Source of the DNA: Ignavibacteria bacterium
Lineage (GTDB): Bacteria; Bacteroidota; Ignavibacteria; Ignavibacteriales; SURF-24
Direction of reading: 5' to 3'
Assembly: GCA_025612245.1 (NCBI GenBank)
Contig: JAAXKQ010000005.1
Coordinates: 134,009-198,008 of the forward strand
DNA: 64,000 bases
In this document: positions 16,351-24,437 of the stretch, piece after piece
Position numbering within the stretch: the stretch's first letter is position 1
Layout of the letters: every line of letters starts with the position of its first letter
Notes under the pieces: generated by a model
Told to the model about the DNA's origin: nothing
Seen by the model: only the letters and a program-made list of their open reading frames with translations
The model's database searches: none
Position numbers and translations under genes: made by a program

Positions 16351-18926
16351 TCTCATTAGCAATTGCATTCTTATGCCTGGTATCCAGTGTATGCGCACAA
16401 ATTGAAGGCGGCCTAAAGCTGGAAGTCGTAATAGATAATCCGGTCACTTATAACCTGACCAGGAATGCCGGAGGGAAAGAAAAAAGAACATTTTTAGATA
16501 TATTGAATAAACGGGAAGAAGATTCCGTTATCGTTGTCTTGCTGCCGGGGAAAGGAAATGTCGAGGCATTCAGTTTTGCCTTTGGACGTGGAAAAGCTAT
16601 AACGCTAAAAAGGGGTCTGAATGAATTTGCCTTTGATCCAAGCGGGTTATTGCCCGGCTATCCGGGAAATATGCAGCGGCTGTCTTTCCCTCTTAGAATC
16701 AGGGTGCAGGATAGGAATAACAAAAATCTTCTGGACAAAGAAGTTGAATTTTCCAATAATAAACCACAACCGGATACCGGCAAAACAGATACAGAAAAAA
16801 TAACAACATATAAAAGGCTGACACGAATACCTTTTTATGATGCCTATCTTCTTTCTGATTACAAGAATACCGGAAGGACGGAAGTAAAAGAAGTCCTGAA
16901 TTATTACTTGTCCGAAAAAAATGTAACAGAAACCAGTAAATTGATTGAGCGCTTTAGCGGCAATCCCTTCCTGAATGAGTTTGTGGAAAAGGCATTTAGT
17001 GACAGATCGTGGGACACTGTGCACCTGAGCAGCTCTTCTTTGCTGGACCTTTCCGGTGTAACACCGGGCGCTTTGGCAGGAGTTGAGGTTACAAATGTTG
17101 CCGACGGGCTGGCTAAATTCATCGTAAAGCGTGCCAGGGAGGAGTTGACTATTGCATTTTTCAGAAGGTTCAAGGATATGATGAAGGATAACGACTACAG
17201 GGATGCAGCGGCGCTTTTCCCCGAAACATATAAAGCCCTGAATGCAATCGGCAATGAGATCTATCAGTTCAATGCCTACATGCAGACGCTCCGGGAATGC
17301 TTTGAGAAGGATTTACGGGAACTGCCGGCACATCTTCCTTTAATTACCGAGAACCATCCGGAATTCTATAACATGCACAGGGAGCTTAAAGCGCTTCTTC
17401 TTAGCGGGTCTTATATTGCCGAAGGCTTCAGGTTCAATGAACACCCGGGGAAAATTCTTGAGAACTTTCCCGATCAGTACCTCGAAGACCTCGATAGTAA
17501 CTGGAGAGCCTCGGTTCAGACGATTCAGATAATATCGGCATCTTTCAGGGATTCCGCAAGAACAAATGCATCTGGATCTTACTGGGTCTCCTCGGAAGAA
17601 GTTAAAAAATTGGTTGCTAATCGAGAGGTATTTAAGATATTCCTTGGCCTCATCTATGAGGAGTCGAAACATCCCGGAGGTGATTCATTGGCGGTGAGGT
17701 TCTCAAAAGGGATATGTCTTCCCGGGATTCTGAAAACTGCGGGTAAGAAGGGCAGCTTCGAAAAATATTACTCTTCATATAAAAATTATTTCACACGCCT
17801 CGGTACAGGGACGAACAAGCTGGCTTCAATAATGAAAGATATTAAGGATACAAAAAGCAACCCTGAGGCTCTTGAGCTTTATTGCAATTTCTTAAATGAA
17901 TCTGTCAATTTTATGGAAGCCGTCTCAGATATCCGTGACCTCCTTCCCGACGAGGACATTATGCCGGGGCTGAACAGGAAGCTTATATCTGACTTGAGAG
18001 ACTCGATTAAAGTCTATTTTGATCTTGTTCGTTCCTCGGTGCAGCTGGTATGGGATATTAAAAGGAGGAGCTATGCATCCGCTCTTGTAAATGTTGTAAG
18101 GATCTACAGCCAGATAAGGCCGAAGCTCACGGACATGGAGTCGGAGAACATTAAGCAGCAGCTCGCAGATCTGCAGAAGCCTCAAAAGTCCGTGGAAGGC
18201 GGGATAAGGCTTGCCTTCAAAGGAACCGGCCTAAGAGATGACATTGCCCTGAATAAGCCAGCAATAGATAAGCTCAGGCGGGAGCTGGATAACATCAAGA
18301 ATGATGCAGAACGTTCAGAGAAAGTAATGAACGACATTCTGAAATACGGCACCTTTGCCGCAACAATCGTGCAGGCGAATAATTCAGATCAGGTGGAAGA
18401 AGCAATTGAGGCTTTTACGCTGCCGGCAGGTTCATCGAGCATAAAGCGCGAAAGCGCATTCAATGCCGCCTTAAATGCGTATGCGGGATTTCATATTGGT
18501 TATGAGCATATAAGGCAGCTTAGTGAAACTTTCAATCTGAACAGCATGGGACTGGCGGCCCCGATAGGAGTTTCTTTCGGCTGGGGGCATAACCTTTTAG
18601 GTTTTAGTACAGAAGCCTCATGGTCCACCAGCCTTTATCTGAGCCTTTTGGATCTTGGAGCAATAGCTTCATTCAGGGTGAATGACGACACAACTAAAAG
18701 CATACCGGCAGTTCAGTTGAAAGACATTTTATCCCCGGGGCTATTTTTATCTCTCGGGATACCGAGCTCTCCGGTGTCGTTTAATCTTGGCTTCCAGATG
18801 GGCCCGAACCTGCATGAGGTTAAGGCAACCGAAAATAAATTCAGAAATGAGATCTACTTGCGCTACAGTATAGGGTTGTGTATTGATATACCGTTGTTGA
18901 ATTTGTACACAAGACCCCTGCATTAG
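16344..18926 (+). CDS. Exported protein with helical middle and outer-membrane barrel-like C-terminus
   Basis: I do not recognise a named family. The 860-aa protein starts with a signal peptide (LVSLAIAFLCLVSSVCA, cleavage before QIEGG). An N-terminal beta-rich domain follows (about 20-150, with a YNLTRN segment and alternating hydrophobic strands), then a long mainly helical middle (about 155-690). The last 150 residues are rich in Gly, Ser and aromatic residues with alternating strands (GVSFGWGHNLLGFSTEASW, SLGIPSSPVSFNLGFQMG), like an outer-membrane barrel or a barrel-type anchor. The ATG at 16344 lies inside the stop region of the protease gene (7-bp overlap) behind TGGAGG, so translation is coupled and the two proteins probably work together. 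It could be the outer part of a trans-envelope complex that contacts the periplasmic loops of the two membrane partners. Export is well supported; function is unknown. Confidence 0.72.
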   Translation: MLVSLAIAFLCLVSSVCAQIEGGLKLEVVIDNPVTYNLTRNAGGKEKRTFLDILNKREEDSVIVVLLPGKGNVEAFSFAFGRGKAITLKRGLNEFAFDPSGLLPGYPGNMQRLSFPLRIRVQDRNNKNLLDKEVEFSNNKPQPDTGKTDTEKITTYKRLTRIPFYDAYLLSDYKNTGRTEVKEVLNYYLSEKNVTETSKLIERFSGNPFLNEFVEKAFSDRSWDTVHLSSSSLLDLSGVTPGALAGVEVTNVADGLAKFIVKRAREELTIAFFRRFKDMMKDNDYRDAAALFPETYKALNAIGNEIYQFNAYMQTLRECFEKDLRELPAHLPLITENHPEFYNMHRELKALLLSGSYIAEGFRFNEHPGKILENFPDQYLEDLDSNWRASVQTIQIISASFRDSARTNASGSYWVSSEEVKKLVANREVFKIFLGLIYEESKHPGGDSLAVRFSKGICLPGILKTAGKKGSFEKYYSSYKNYFTRLGTGTNKLASIMKDIKDTKSNPEALELYCNFLNESVNFMEAVSDIRDLLPDEDIMPGLNRKLISDLRDSIKVYFDLVRSSVQLVWDIKRRSYASALVNVVRIYSQIRPKLTDMESENIKQQLADLQKPQKSVEGGIRLAFKGTGLRDDIALNKPAIDKLRRELDNIKNDAERSEKVMNDILKYGTFAATIVQANNSDQVEEAIEAFTLPAGSSSIKRESAFNAALNAYAGFHIGYEHIRQLSETFNLNSMGLAAPIGVSFGWGHNLLGFSTEASWSTSLYLSLLDLGAIASFRVNDDTTKSIPAVQLKDILSPGLFLSLGIPSSPVSFNLGFQMGPNLHEVKATENKFRNEIYLRYSIGLCIDIPLLNLYTRPLH

Positions 18927-19240
18927 GCCGGGCAAGTGCAAAGTTGGCGGTTTTAACTTTAATACTTTAATTTGAAATTCCTGAGCTTAGAAAAGTAGTT
19001 TTACATTGTTATTGAATCTTTTTATTGCTGCTGCATGGTTCCATAGGAATACTTTATTTGTTTTTTTTTGGCTTAAAAACAGTATGGTATTATGGGATTA
19101 TCAGCAGCATATTTTTTCCCCCTGCGTACCCCCGGCTTAATGGCCGTCTTAAGTGCCGGTATTATAACGAAGAGCAAGCACGTATAAAAGCAACGTGATC
19201 CGACAGACAAGGCAGCTCAGCTAGAATGACACCGGGGGAT
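18927..19240. other. Intergenic region between convergent operons
   Basis: 314 bp between the cassette and the antiporter gene, which converge. It holds a weak AAAGTT/AACTTT hairpin near 18940-18958, a T-run near 19061-19070 and a small CACGT/ACGTG hairpin at 19179-19197. No open frame with a ribosome-binding site and no RNA gene was seen. Confidence 0.5.
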
Positions 19241-20995
19241 TTATTCCTTCTTGCCGTTGTCAAGAGTTTCAGTCAAAGACTTTTGCAGCATGGAATGAAT
19301 CTTAATAAAGCGCTTCCAGAAAAGTCCCGCAATAATTGAAACCAGTAGCAAAACGAGTATCAGAAGCTGAATACGGGGCAGTATGCCTGAACTGAGAAAA
19401 AATATTACAAGCAGTATGCCGATAATTGAAAAAACGTTTATTATTTCATAAATGCTGCTCACCGCTTTTTCATTCCCGGGCGAAGTCTTGTCTGGTTTTC
19501 CTGCAAGCTCTGCAATTACAAGACTCAGGCCCCTCAGTTTTCTGTAAATTGCAATAAGAAAAGGGAGCGCGATAATCAGAATGCATCCCCAGAGTATGGC
19601 TCGCTGGATCTGATGGTCGCCAACAATAATTGCGAAGAAGGACAGTATTTTGTCCGCAAAATATGCCGAAACTAAGAACAATGCCGCAATGATGGTGAGG
19701 TTTATTAAAATATGGAATATAATTCTCCTGATTATACCCTTTACCGCGCTGTTTCTGCCCTCTGAACGGAATTTTTGCAGCCATCCGGTATAAAGATGAA
19801 AAAGGCGAGAGACCGGATATGGAAGTGCGCGACTGAGTCTTAAGGAAACGGGATCTGCCAGTTTGATCAGGTATGGCGTAAGGAGTGTGGTAACTGCAGA
19901 AACAGCGACTGTGATTGGGTAAATAAAGTCGCTTGTGACTTTTAAGGCACTGCCAAGTGAGGCAATTATAAATGAGAATTCACCTATCTGCGAAAGTCCC
20001 ATTCCGACGCGCATTGAAGTCCTGCCGTCGTTGCCTGAGATGAAAGTGCCGAAGCCGCAGGAAACAAGTTTTCCAATGACGACGCAGAAGGTTATTACAA
20101 TTACCGGCAGGGCATAATCCACCAGTATCCTGGGATCAAGCAAAAGTCCGATAGCGACAAAGAAAATAGCGCTGAACATATCACGAATCGGCTCAATCAT
20201 CTGCTCAATTGTATGGATCTGTTTTGATTCCGAAATAATTGCACCAATGATAAATGCGCCAAGCGCGATACTGTAATTCATTTTGAGTACCAGAAGGCAG
20301 AATCCGAAGCATAGTGCCAATACCGTAATGAGCAGCATTTCCCTGCTTTCGAACCTTGCCACATAATCCAAAAGTCGTGGGACGAGGAGAATGCCAAGGA
20401 CCAGAGAGACGACCATGAAGACTGCAAGCTTGCCTACTGTAAAAAATATTGCATCGACGCTTATGGAGCCTGTTGTTCCTACCGCCGAGAGGAGGGCAAT
20501 CATTCCAATGGCCAGAATGTCCTCAAAAATCAGTATGCCGAAGATCTGCCGCGCAAAGAGCTCATGCTTCATATTCAGATCATCGAGCGTTTTAATGATA
20601 ATTGTTGTAGACGAAACCGAGAGGATTGCACCCAGGAACAGGGAATTCATAAAGCCCCAGCCGAAAAACCCGCCAATTTGAAATCCCAGCCATATCATTA
20701 AAATAATTTCACTCAGTGCGGCAATGAGCGCCGTGGAGCCGACACTGATGAGTTTGCGGAAACTGAATTCAAGCCCTAGAGAAAATAAAAGGAATACAAT
20801 TCCAAGCTCTGCAAGTGTGTTTATTGTCGCCTCATCATGTATTAGTGAAAAGGGGGGCGTATAAGGGCCAATTATCATTCCGGCAATTATATAGCCAAGG
20901 ACGACCGGCTGCTTGAGGCGATGAAAAATTATTGTAACCACTCCGGCAATTATCATTACTATAGCCAGGTCCTGAATAAATTCTAGTATATGCAT
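19241..20995 (-). CDS. CPA2-type cation/proton antiporter (KefB/NapA-like)
   Basis: A 584-aa inner-membrane protein. The first about 390 residues form the monovalent cation:proton antiporter-2 fold with about twelve helices: LKQPVVLGYIIAGMIIGP, LGIVFLLFSLGLEFSFRKL, LSVSSTTIIIKTL, IFEDILAIGMIALL and MGLSQIGEFSFIIASLG, all typical of KefB/NapA-like transporters. After a charged segment (about 395-430), three or four more helices make a C-terminal membrane domain in place of the TrkA-N domain of Kef channels; no Rossmann NAD-binding motif is present. The family exchanges Na+ or K+ for protons in pH and salt homeostasis; the ion is not readable here. I start at the ATG at 20995, which has AGAAGGAGGAATTTAAC directly before it, rather than at the open-frame limit at 21055. 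Confidence 0.88.
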   Translation of the reverse strand: MHILEFIQDLAIVMIIAGVVTIIFHRLKQPVVLGYIIAGMIIGPYTPPFSLIHDEATINTLAELGIVFLLFSLGLEFSFRKLISVGSTALIAALSEIILMIWLGFQIGGFFGWGFMNSLFLGAILSVSSTTIIIKTLDDLNMKHELFARQIFGILIFEDILAIGMIALLSAVGTTGSISVDAIFFTVGKLAVFMVVSLVLGILLVPRLLDYVARFESREMLLITVLALCFGFCLLVLKMNYSIALGAFIIGAIISESKQIHTIEQMIEPIRDMFSAIFFVAIGLLLDPRILVDYALPVIVITFCVVIGKLVSCGFGTFISGNDGRTSMRVGMGLSQIGEFSFIIASLGSALKVTSDFIYPITVAVSAVTTLLTPYLIKLADPVSLRLSRALPYPVSRLFHLYTGWLQKFRSEGRNSAVKGIIRRIIFHILINLTIIAALFLVSAYFADKILSFFAIIVGDHQIQRAILWGCILIIALPFLIAIYRKLRGLSLVIAELAGKPDKTSPGNEKAVSSIYEIINVFSIIGILLVIFFLSSGILPRIQLLILVLLLVSIIAGLFWKRFIKIHSMLQKSLTETLDNGKKE

Positions 20996-21239
20996 TGTTA
21001 AATTCCTCCTTCTTGAAAATACCTGGCCGCTTAATTTTTCTGAAAAGCAGGACAAAGGGAGGAAACGGGCAAAGTGAACTGCAAATCCGCCCTTTTATGT
21101 ATAATTGAGAACTGGCCATATGCTATTAAAATGATAAGAAAATTAACCCTGGAATTCAAAACCGGAGTACTTATGTTTTTATTTTGCGCCTGCTTAAAAT
21201 AGCGGAAGAGAATTTTGGGGAAGAAATTATCGAATGGGC

Positions 21240-21272
21240 AAAAGCCCCCGGGAGATTCCCCGGGGGCTTTTG
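21240..21272 (-). terminator. Terminator after adhE
   Basis: AAAAGCCCCCGGG / CCCGGGGGCTTTT with a short loop starts 13 bp beyond the adhE stop. The symmetric A/T flanks would let it work on either strand; on the minus strand it follows adhE. Confidence 0.85.
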
Positions 21273-21284
21273 CGTTTAAGGAAG

Positions 21285-23885
21285 TTATTTTGTATTTCCG
21301 TTCCATGCCTTCAGATATAGTTCCTTGATTTCCGATATGAGAGGAAATCTCGGGTTCCCGCCTGTACACTGGTCGTCAAATGCAAGTTCCGAGAGCTCAT
21401 CCAGCTTTGCCATAAATTCGGCTTCGCTGACTCCTGCATCTTTAATTGAAAGAGGAATATCCAGAGTTTTTTTCAGCTCTTCAACTTTAGCTATGAGTGC
21501 GTCAATTTTTGCCGTGGGAGTATTTCCCTCAAGGCCTATGTAGTCTGCAATTTTCCCATAACGTTCAATTATCAAGGGATATTTATACTGTGCAAAGGCA
21601 GCCTGCTTCTTAGGAACGTCCGTAGCATTATACCTTATAACCTGGCTAATGAGCAGTGCATTTGCAAGTCCGTGCGGGATGTGGAATGCGGCACCGAGCT
21701 TATGCGCCATGGAATGGCAGACTCCCAGGAATGCATTTGCAAATGCCATCCCGGCCATAGTTGCGGCATAGTGAACCTTTTCCTTGGCCTTTAGGTCGGC
21801 TGCTCCCTTTTTGTATGAATCGGGCAGATACTTCATGAGCAGTCTGATTGCCTCGAGTGCCTGGCCGTTTGTGTATTCATTAGCAAAAATTGAGACGTAG
21901 GCTTCAATCGAATGCACTACGGCGTCAATGCCAGAGAATGCCGTTAGGCTCTTCGGCATGCTCAAAACCAGTTCCGGATCCACAATTGCCATATCCGGGG
22001 TAAGTTCATAGTCGGTAACGGGATATTTAATGCCAGTAGCGTCATCGGTGACAACGGCAAACGGAGTTACTTCGCTTCCCGTACCGCTTGTGGTAGGAAT
22101 GGCAATCATCATGGATTTCTTCGGCTTTTCAGGCACATTGTAAATCCTCTTACGGATATCCATGAAGCGCTGCGCAAGCCCTTCAAAAGTAATTTCGGGG
22201 TGTTCATACATTGCCCTCATAATTTTGGTTGCGTCTATTGGTGAGCCGCCGCCCATTGCTATTAAGACGTCCGGGCGGAAGGTTTTAATTCTCTCCAGGC
22301 CTTTTGTTACGGTGCTCATTGTCGGGTCGGGAGCTACCTCGGAGAATACTTCACATTCAATTTTCATCTCTTCCAGTACGCGTGTAATGCGGTCCGTATA
22401 ACCAAGGTCGAACAGTGACTTATCCGTTACGATAAAAACTCTTTTCCTTCCTTCCAGTTCCTGAAGCGCAATTGGAAGGCATCCGTATTTAAAATATATT
22501 TTCGGGGGGACGCGGAACCAGAGCATGTTCTCCCTGCGCTCTGCAATTGTTTTTATATTAATAAGGTGTTTAATGCCTACATTTTCACTCACTGAATTAC
22601 CTCCCCATGAGCCGCAGCCAAGTGTTAAGCTGGGTTCAAGTTTGAAATTATAGATGTCGCCAATTGCACCCTGAGAAGCCGGCGTATTAATCAGTACACG
22701 GCCGGTCTTCAGGCGGGTTCCAACTTGGTCTATCCTGTCTTTATTTCTGGCGTCGGTATAAAGAACGGAAGTATGCCCTAAGCCGCCGAACCTGACGAGC
22801 TTATCGGCAATGTTTACGGCGTCCTTGAAATCCTTTGCCCTGTAGAGCGCGAGCGTGGGGGAGAGCTTTTCGTACGAAAAGGGCTCTTCCTTGCCGACAA
22901 TGCTGCACTCAGCAATGAGTGCTTTTGTATCCTTTGGAACCTTTACAGAAGCCATCCTGGCAATCGTTTCGGCACTTTGCCCTACTATATCGGCATTGAT
23001 CTTGCCGTCGGTTAAAATTGTTTTGCCGACTTTAATTTTTTCTTTCTCGTTTAGTATATAGGCTCCGCGTGCAATGAATTCATCGTAAACAGTCTGGTAA
23101 ACGGAGTCGACAACAATTACGGACTGTTCGCTGGCGCAGATGACGCCGTTGTCAAAAGTCTTGGATATGAGTATGCTGGAAACCGCCATTTTCAAATGTG
23201 CAGTCTCATCAATGATTGCAGGCGTATTGCCGGCTCCAACGCCGAGTGCCGGTTTACCGCTGGAATAAGCTGCCTTAACCATTCCGGGTCCCCCGGTCGC
23301 CAGAATCAAGCTTACTTTGGGGTGTTTCATCAGGCGGTTGCTCAGTTCAATTGTCGGCTCGTCTATCCATCCGATAATGTCTTCGGGAGCCCCTGCTTCG
23401 ATGGCGGCTTTCTTAACAATTTCGGCGGCCATAATTGTGCATTTTTTTGCCCTTGGGTGAGGGGAAAAAATGATTGCATTTCTGGTCTTAAGCGCGAGTA
23501 ATGCCTTGAAGATTGCAGTTGAAGTAGGGTTGGTAGTCGGGATCACGCCTGCAATTATTCCAATTGGTTCGGCAATTTTCTTGACTCCGTATGTTCCGTC
23601 TGACTCAATGACGCCGCAGGTTTTTTCATCCTTGTAGCGGTTATATATATATTCAGAAGCAAAATGATTTTTAATTACCTTATCTTCAAGAATACCCATT
23701 CCCGTTTCCTCGCAGGCAGCTTTTGCAAGTTCAATGCGCCTGCTGCTTGCTGCAAGTGCCGCTCTTCTGAAAATGCTGTTGACGGCTTCCTGTGAAAATG
23801 TTGCATACTGTTCCTGTGCCTTTGCAACGCGTTCAATGAGCTGCTCAAGCTCTTCCGGGCTTTTAACGTGTATTTTTTCGGTCAT
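21285..23885 (-). CDS. adhE: Bifunctional acetaldehyde-CoA / alcohol dehydrogenase
   Basis: Reduces acetyl-CoA to acetaldehyde and then to ethanol with two NADH, regenerating NAD+ in fermentation. The N-terminal half (to about 440) is a CoA-acylating aldehyde dehydrogenase with the nucleophile Cys250 in GVICASEQS and the nucleotide-site ATGGPGMV. The C-terminal half is an iron-containing alcohol dehydrogenase with MGGGSPIDATK (nucleotide loop) and metal-binding His residues in GVCHSMAHKLGAAFHIPHG. Its 866 aa match the usual AdhE length and the enzyme should form spirosomes. The start is ATG at 23885 after GGAAAGGAAATAAAA, 12 codons inside the longest frame. It is monocistronic, with a terminator behind it and a perfect inverted repeat at 24073-24096 in its long upstream region. 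Confidence 0.96.
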   Translation of the reverse strand: MTEKIHVKSPEELEQLIERVAKAQEQYATFSQEAVNSIFRRAALAASSRRIELAKAACEETGMGILEDKVIKNHFASEYIYNRYKDEKTCGVIESDGTYGVKKIAEPIGIIAGVIPTTNPTSTAIFKALLALKTRNAIIFSPHPRAKKCTIMAAEIVKKAAIEAGAPEDIIGWIDEPTIELSNRLMKHPKVSLILATGGPGMVKAAYSSGKPALGVGAGNTPAIIDETAHLKMAVSSILISKTFDNGVICASEQSVIVVDSVYQTVYDEFIARGAYILNEKEKIKVGKTILTDGKINADIVGQSAETIARMASVKVPKDTKALIAECSIVGKEEPFSYEKLSPTLALYRAKDFKDAVNIADKLVRFGGLGHTSVLYTDARNKDRIDQVGTRLKTGRVLINTPASQGAIGDIYNFKLEPSLTLGCGSWGGNSVSENVGIKHLINIKTIAERRENMLWFRVPPKIYFKYGCLPIALQELEGRKRVFIVTDKSLFDLGYTDRITRVLEEMKIECEVFSEVAPDPTMSTVTKGLERIKTFRPDVLIAMGGGSPIDATKIMRAMYEHPEITFEGLAQRFMDIRKRIYNVPEKPKKSMMIAIPTTSGTGSEVTPFAVVTDDATGIKYPVTDYELTPDMAIVDPELVLSMPKSLTAFSGIDAVVHSIEAYVSIFANEYTNGQALEAIRLLMKYLPDSYKKGAADLKAKEKVHYAATMAGMAFANAFLGVCHSMAHKLGAAFHIPHGLANALLISQVIRYNATDVPKKQAAFAQYKYPLIIERYGKIADYIGLEGNTPTAKIDALIAKVEELKKTLDIPLSIKDAGVSEAEFMAKLDELSELAFDDQCTGGNPRFPLISEIKELYLKAWNGNTK

Positions 23886-24437
23886 TTTTATTTCCTTTCC
23901 GGCAAATATGCCATTTATCACTTTGTTAAGTCTGGCTTAATTAAATTTTGAAAATCGATAAGGCTATATGGGTGAAATGCTTAAAATGCGGATGAAGGCA
24001 TTTAACTGACAATTTCTACTTTCCAGAGCCCGAAGATATTTCTTTATTTCAACTTTTCAATAACTTTTTTGGATATCGAGAAAAATTTCTCGATATGTTG
24101 AATTGATAAATAAATATCAGAAACAAAAAAAGCAAGCATTTCTTTTAATAATTTAAAATATTTTTTAAAAACCTCGTTTTTATGCGGAAAATGCGGCTAT
24201 TTTACATGCCTTTAATAGGATATTCTAGCTGCTTTAGGAGGACAATCGGCAGTCCAATTTTTGCATGAAGATATTTTGTCAGCTATTGTGCGTAAAAGGG
24301 GCTAAAAAATTCGGATAAAAAGGCCGATAGATCTTGAAAAAATGAACCATCCGGAGCAGAGTTTTGGGCAAGTTCAGCCAGAGCAGGACCTGATTAAAAA
24401 GAAATCAGAGGGATTAGGCCAGCTATTCAGCAGAGCC
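23886..24437. other. Long AT-rich upstream region of adhE
   Basis: About 550 bp between the histidine-kinase stop and the adhE start, with many A/T runs. It contains the TTAAG-TCTGG-CTTAA repeat (23926-23940), the longer inverted repeat at 24073-24096 (listed separately) and no convincing coding frame. It is unusually long for a simple promoter and may hold several control sites. Confidence 0.55.
24073..24096. promoter_or_regulatory. Perfect 11-bp inverted repeat upstream of adhE
   Basis: ATATCGAGAAA (24073-24083), AA, TTTCTCGATAT (24086-24096). Dyad symmetry with a 2-bp centre and no following T-run suggests a repressor or activator site about 190 bp before adhE. It does not match the Rex consensus (TTGTNAAxxxxTTNACAA). 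Confidence 0.65.

Noticed and set aside
8457-18926. Cassette carried on a mobile element or prophage
   Set aside because: No integrase, tRNA-end or direct repeat flanks it. Base composition may differ slightly, but I could not measure it and do not claim it.
24073-24096. Rex (NADH-sensing repressor) site before adhE
   Set aside because: The dyad ATATCGAGAAA does not match the TTGTNAA half-site of Rex.
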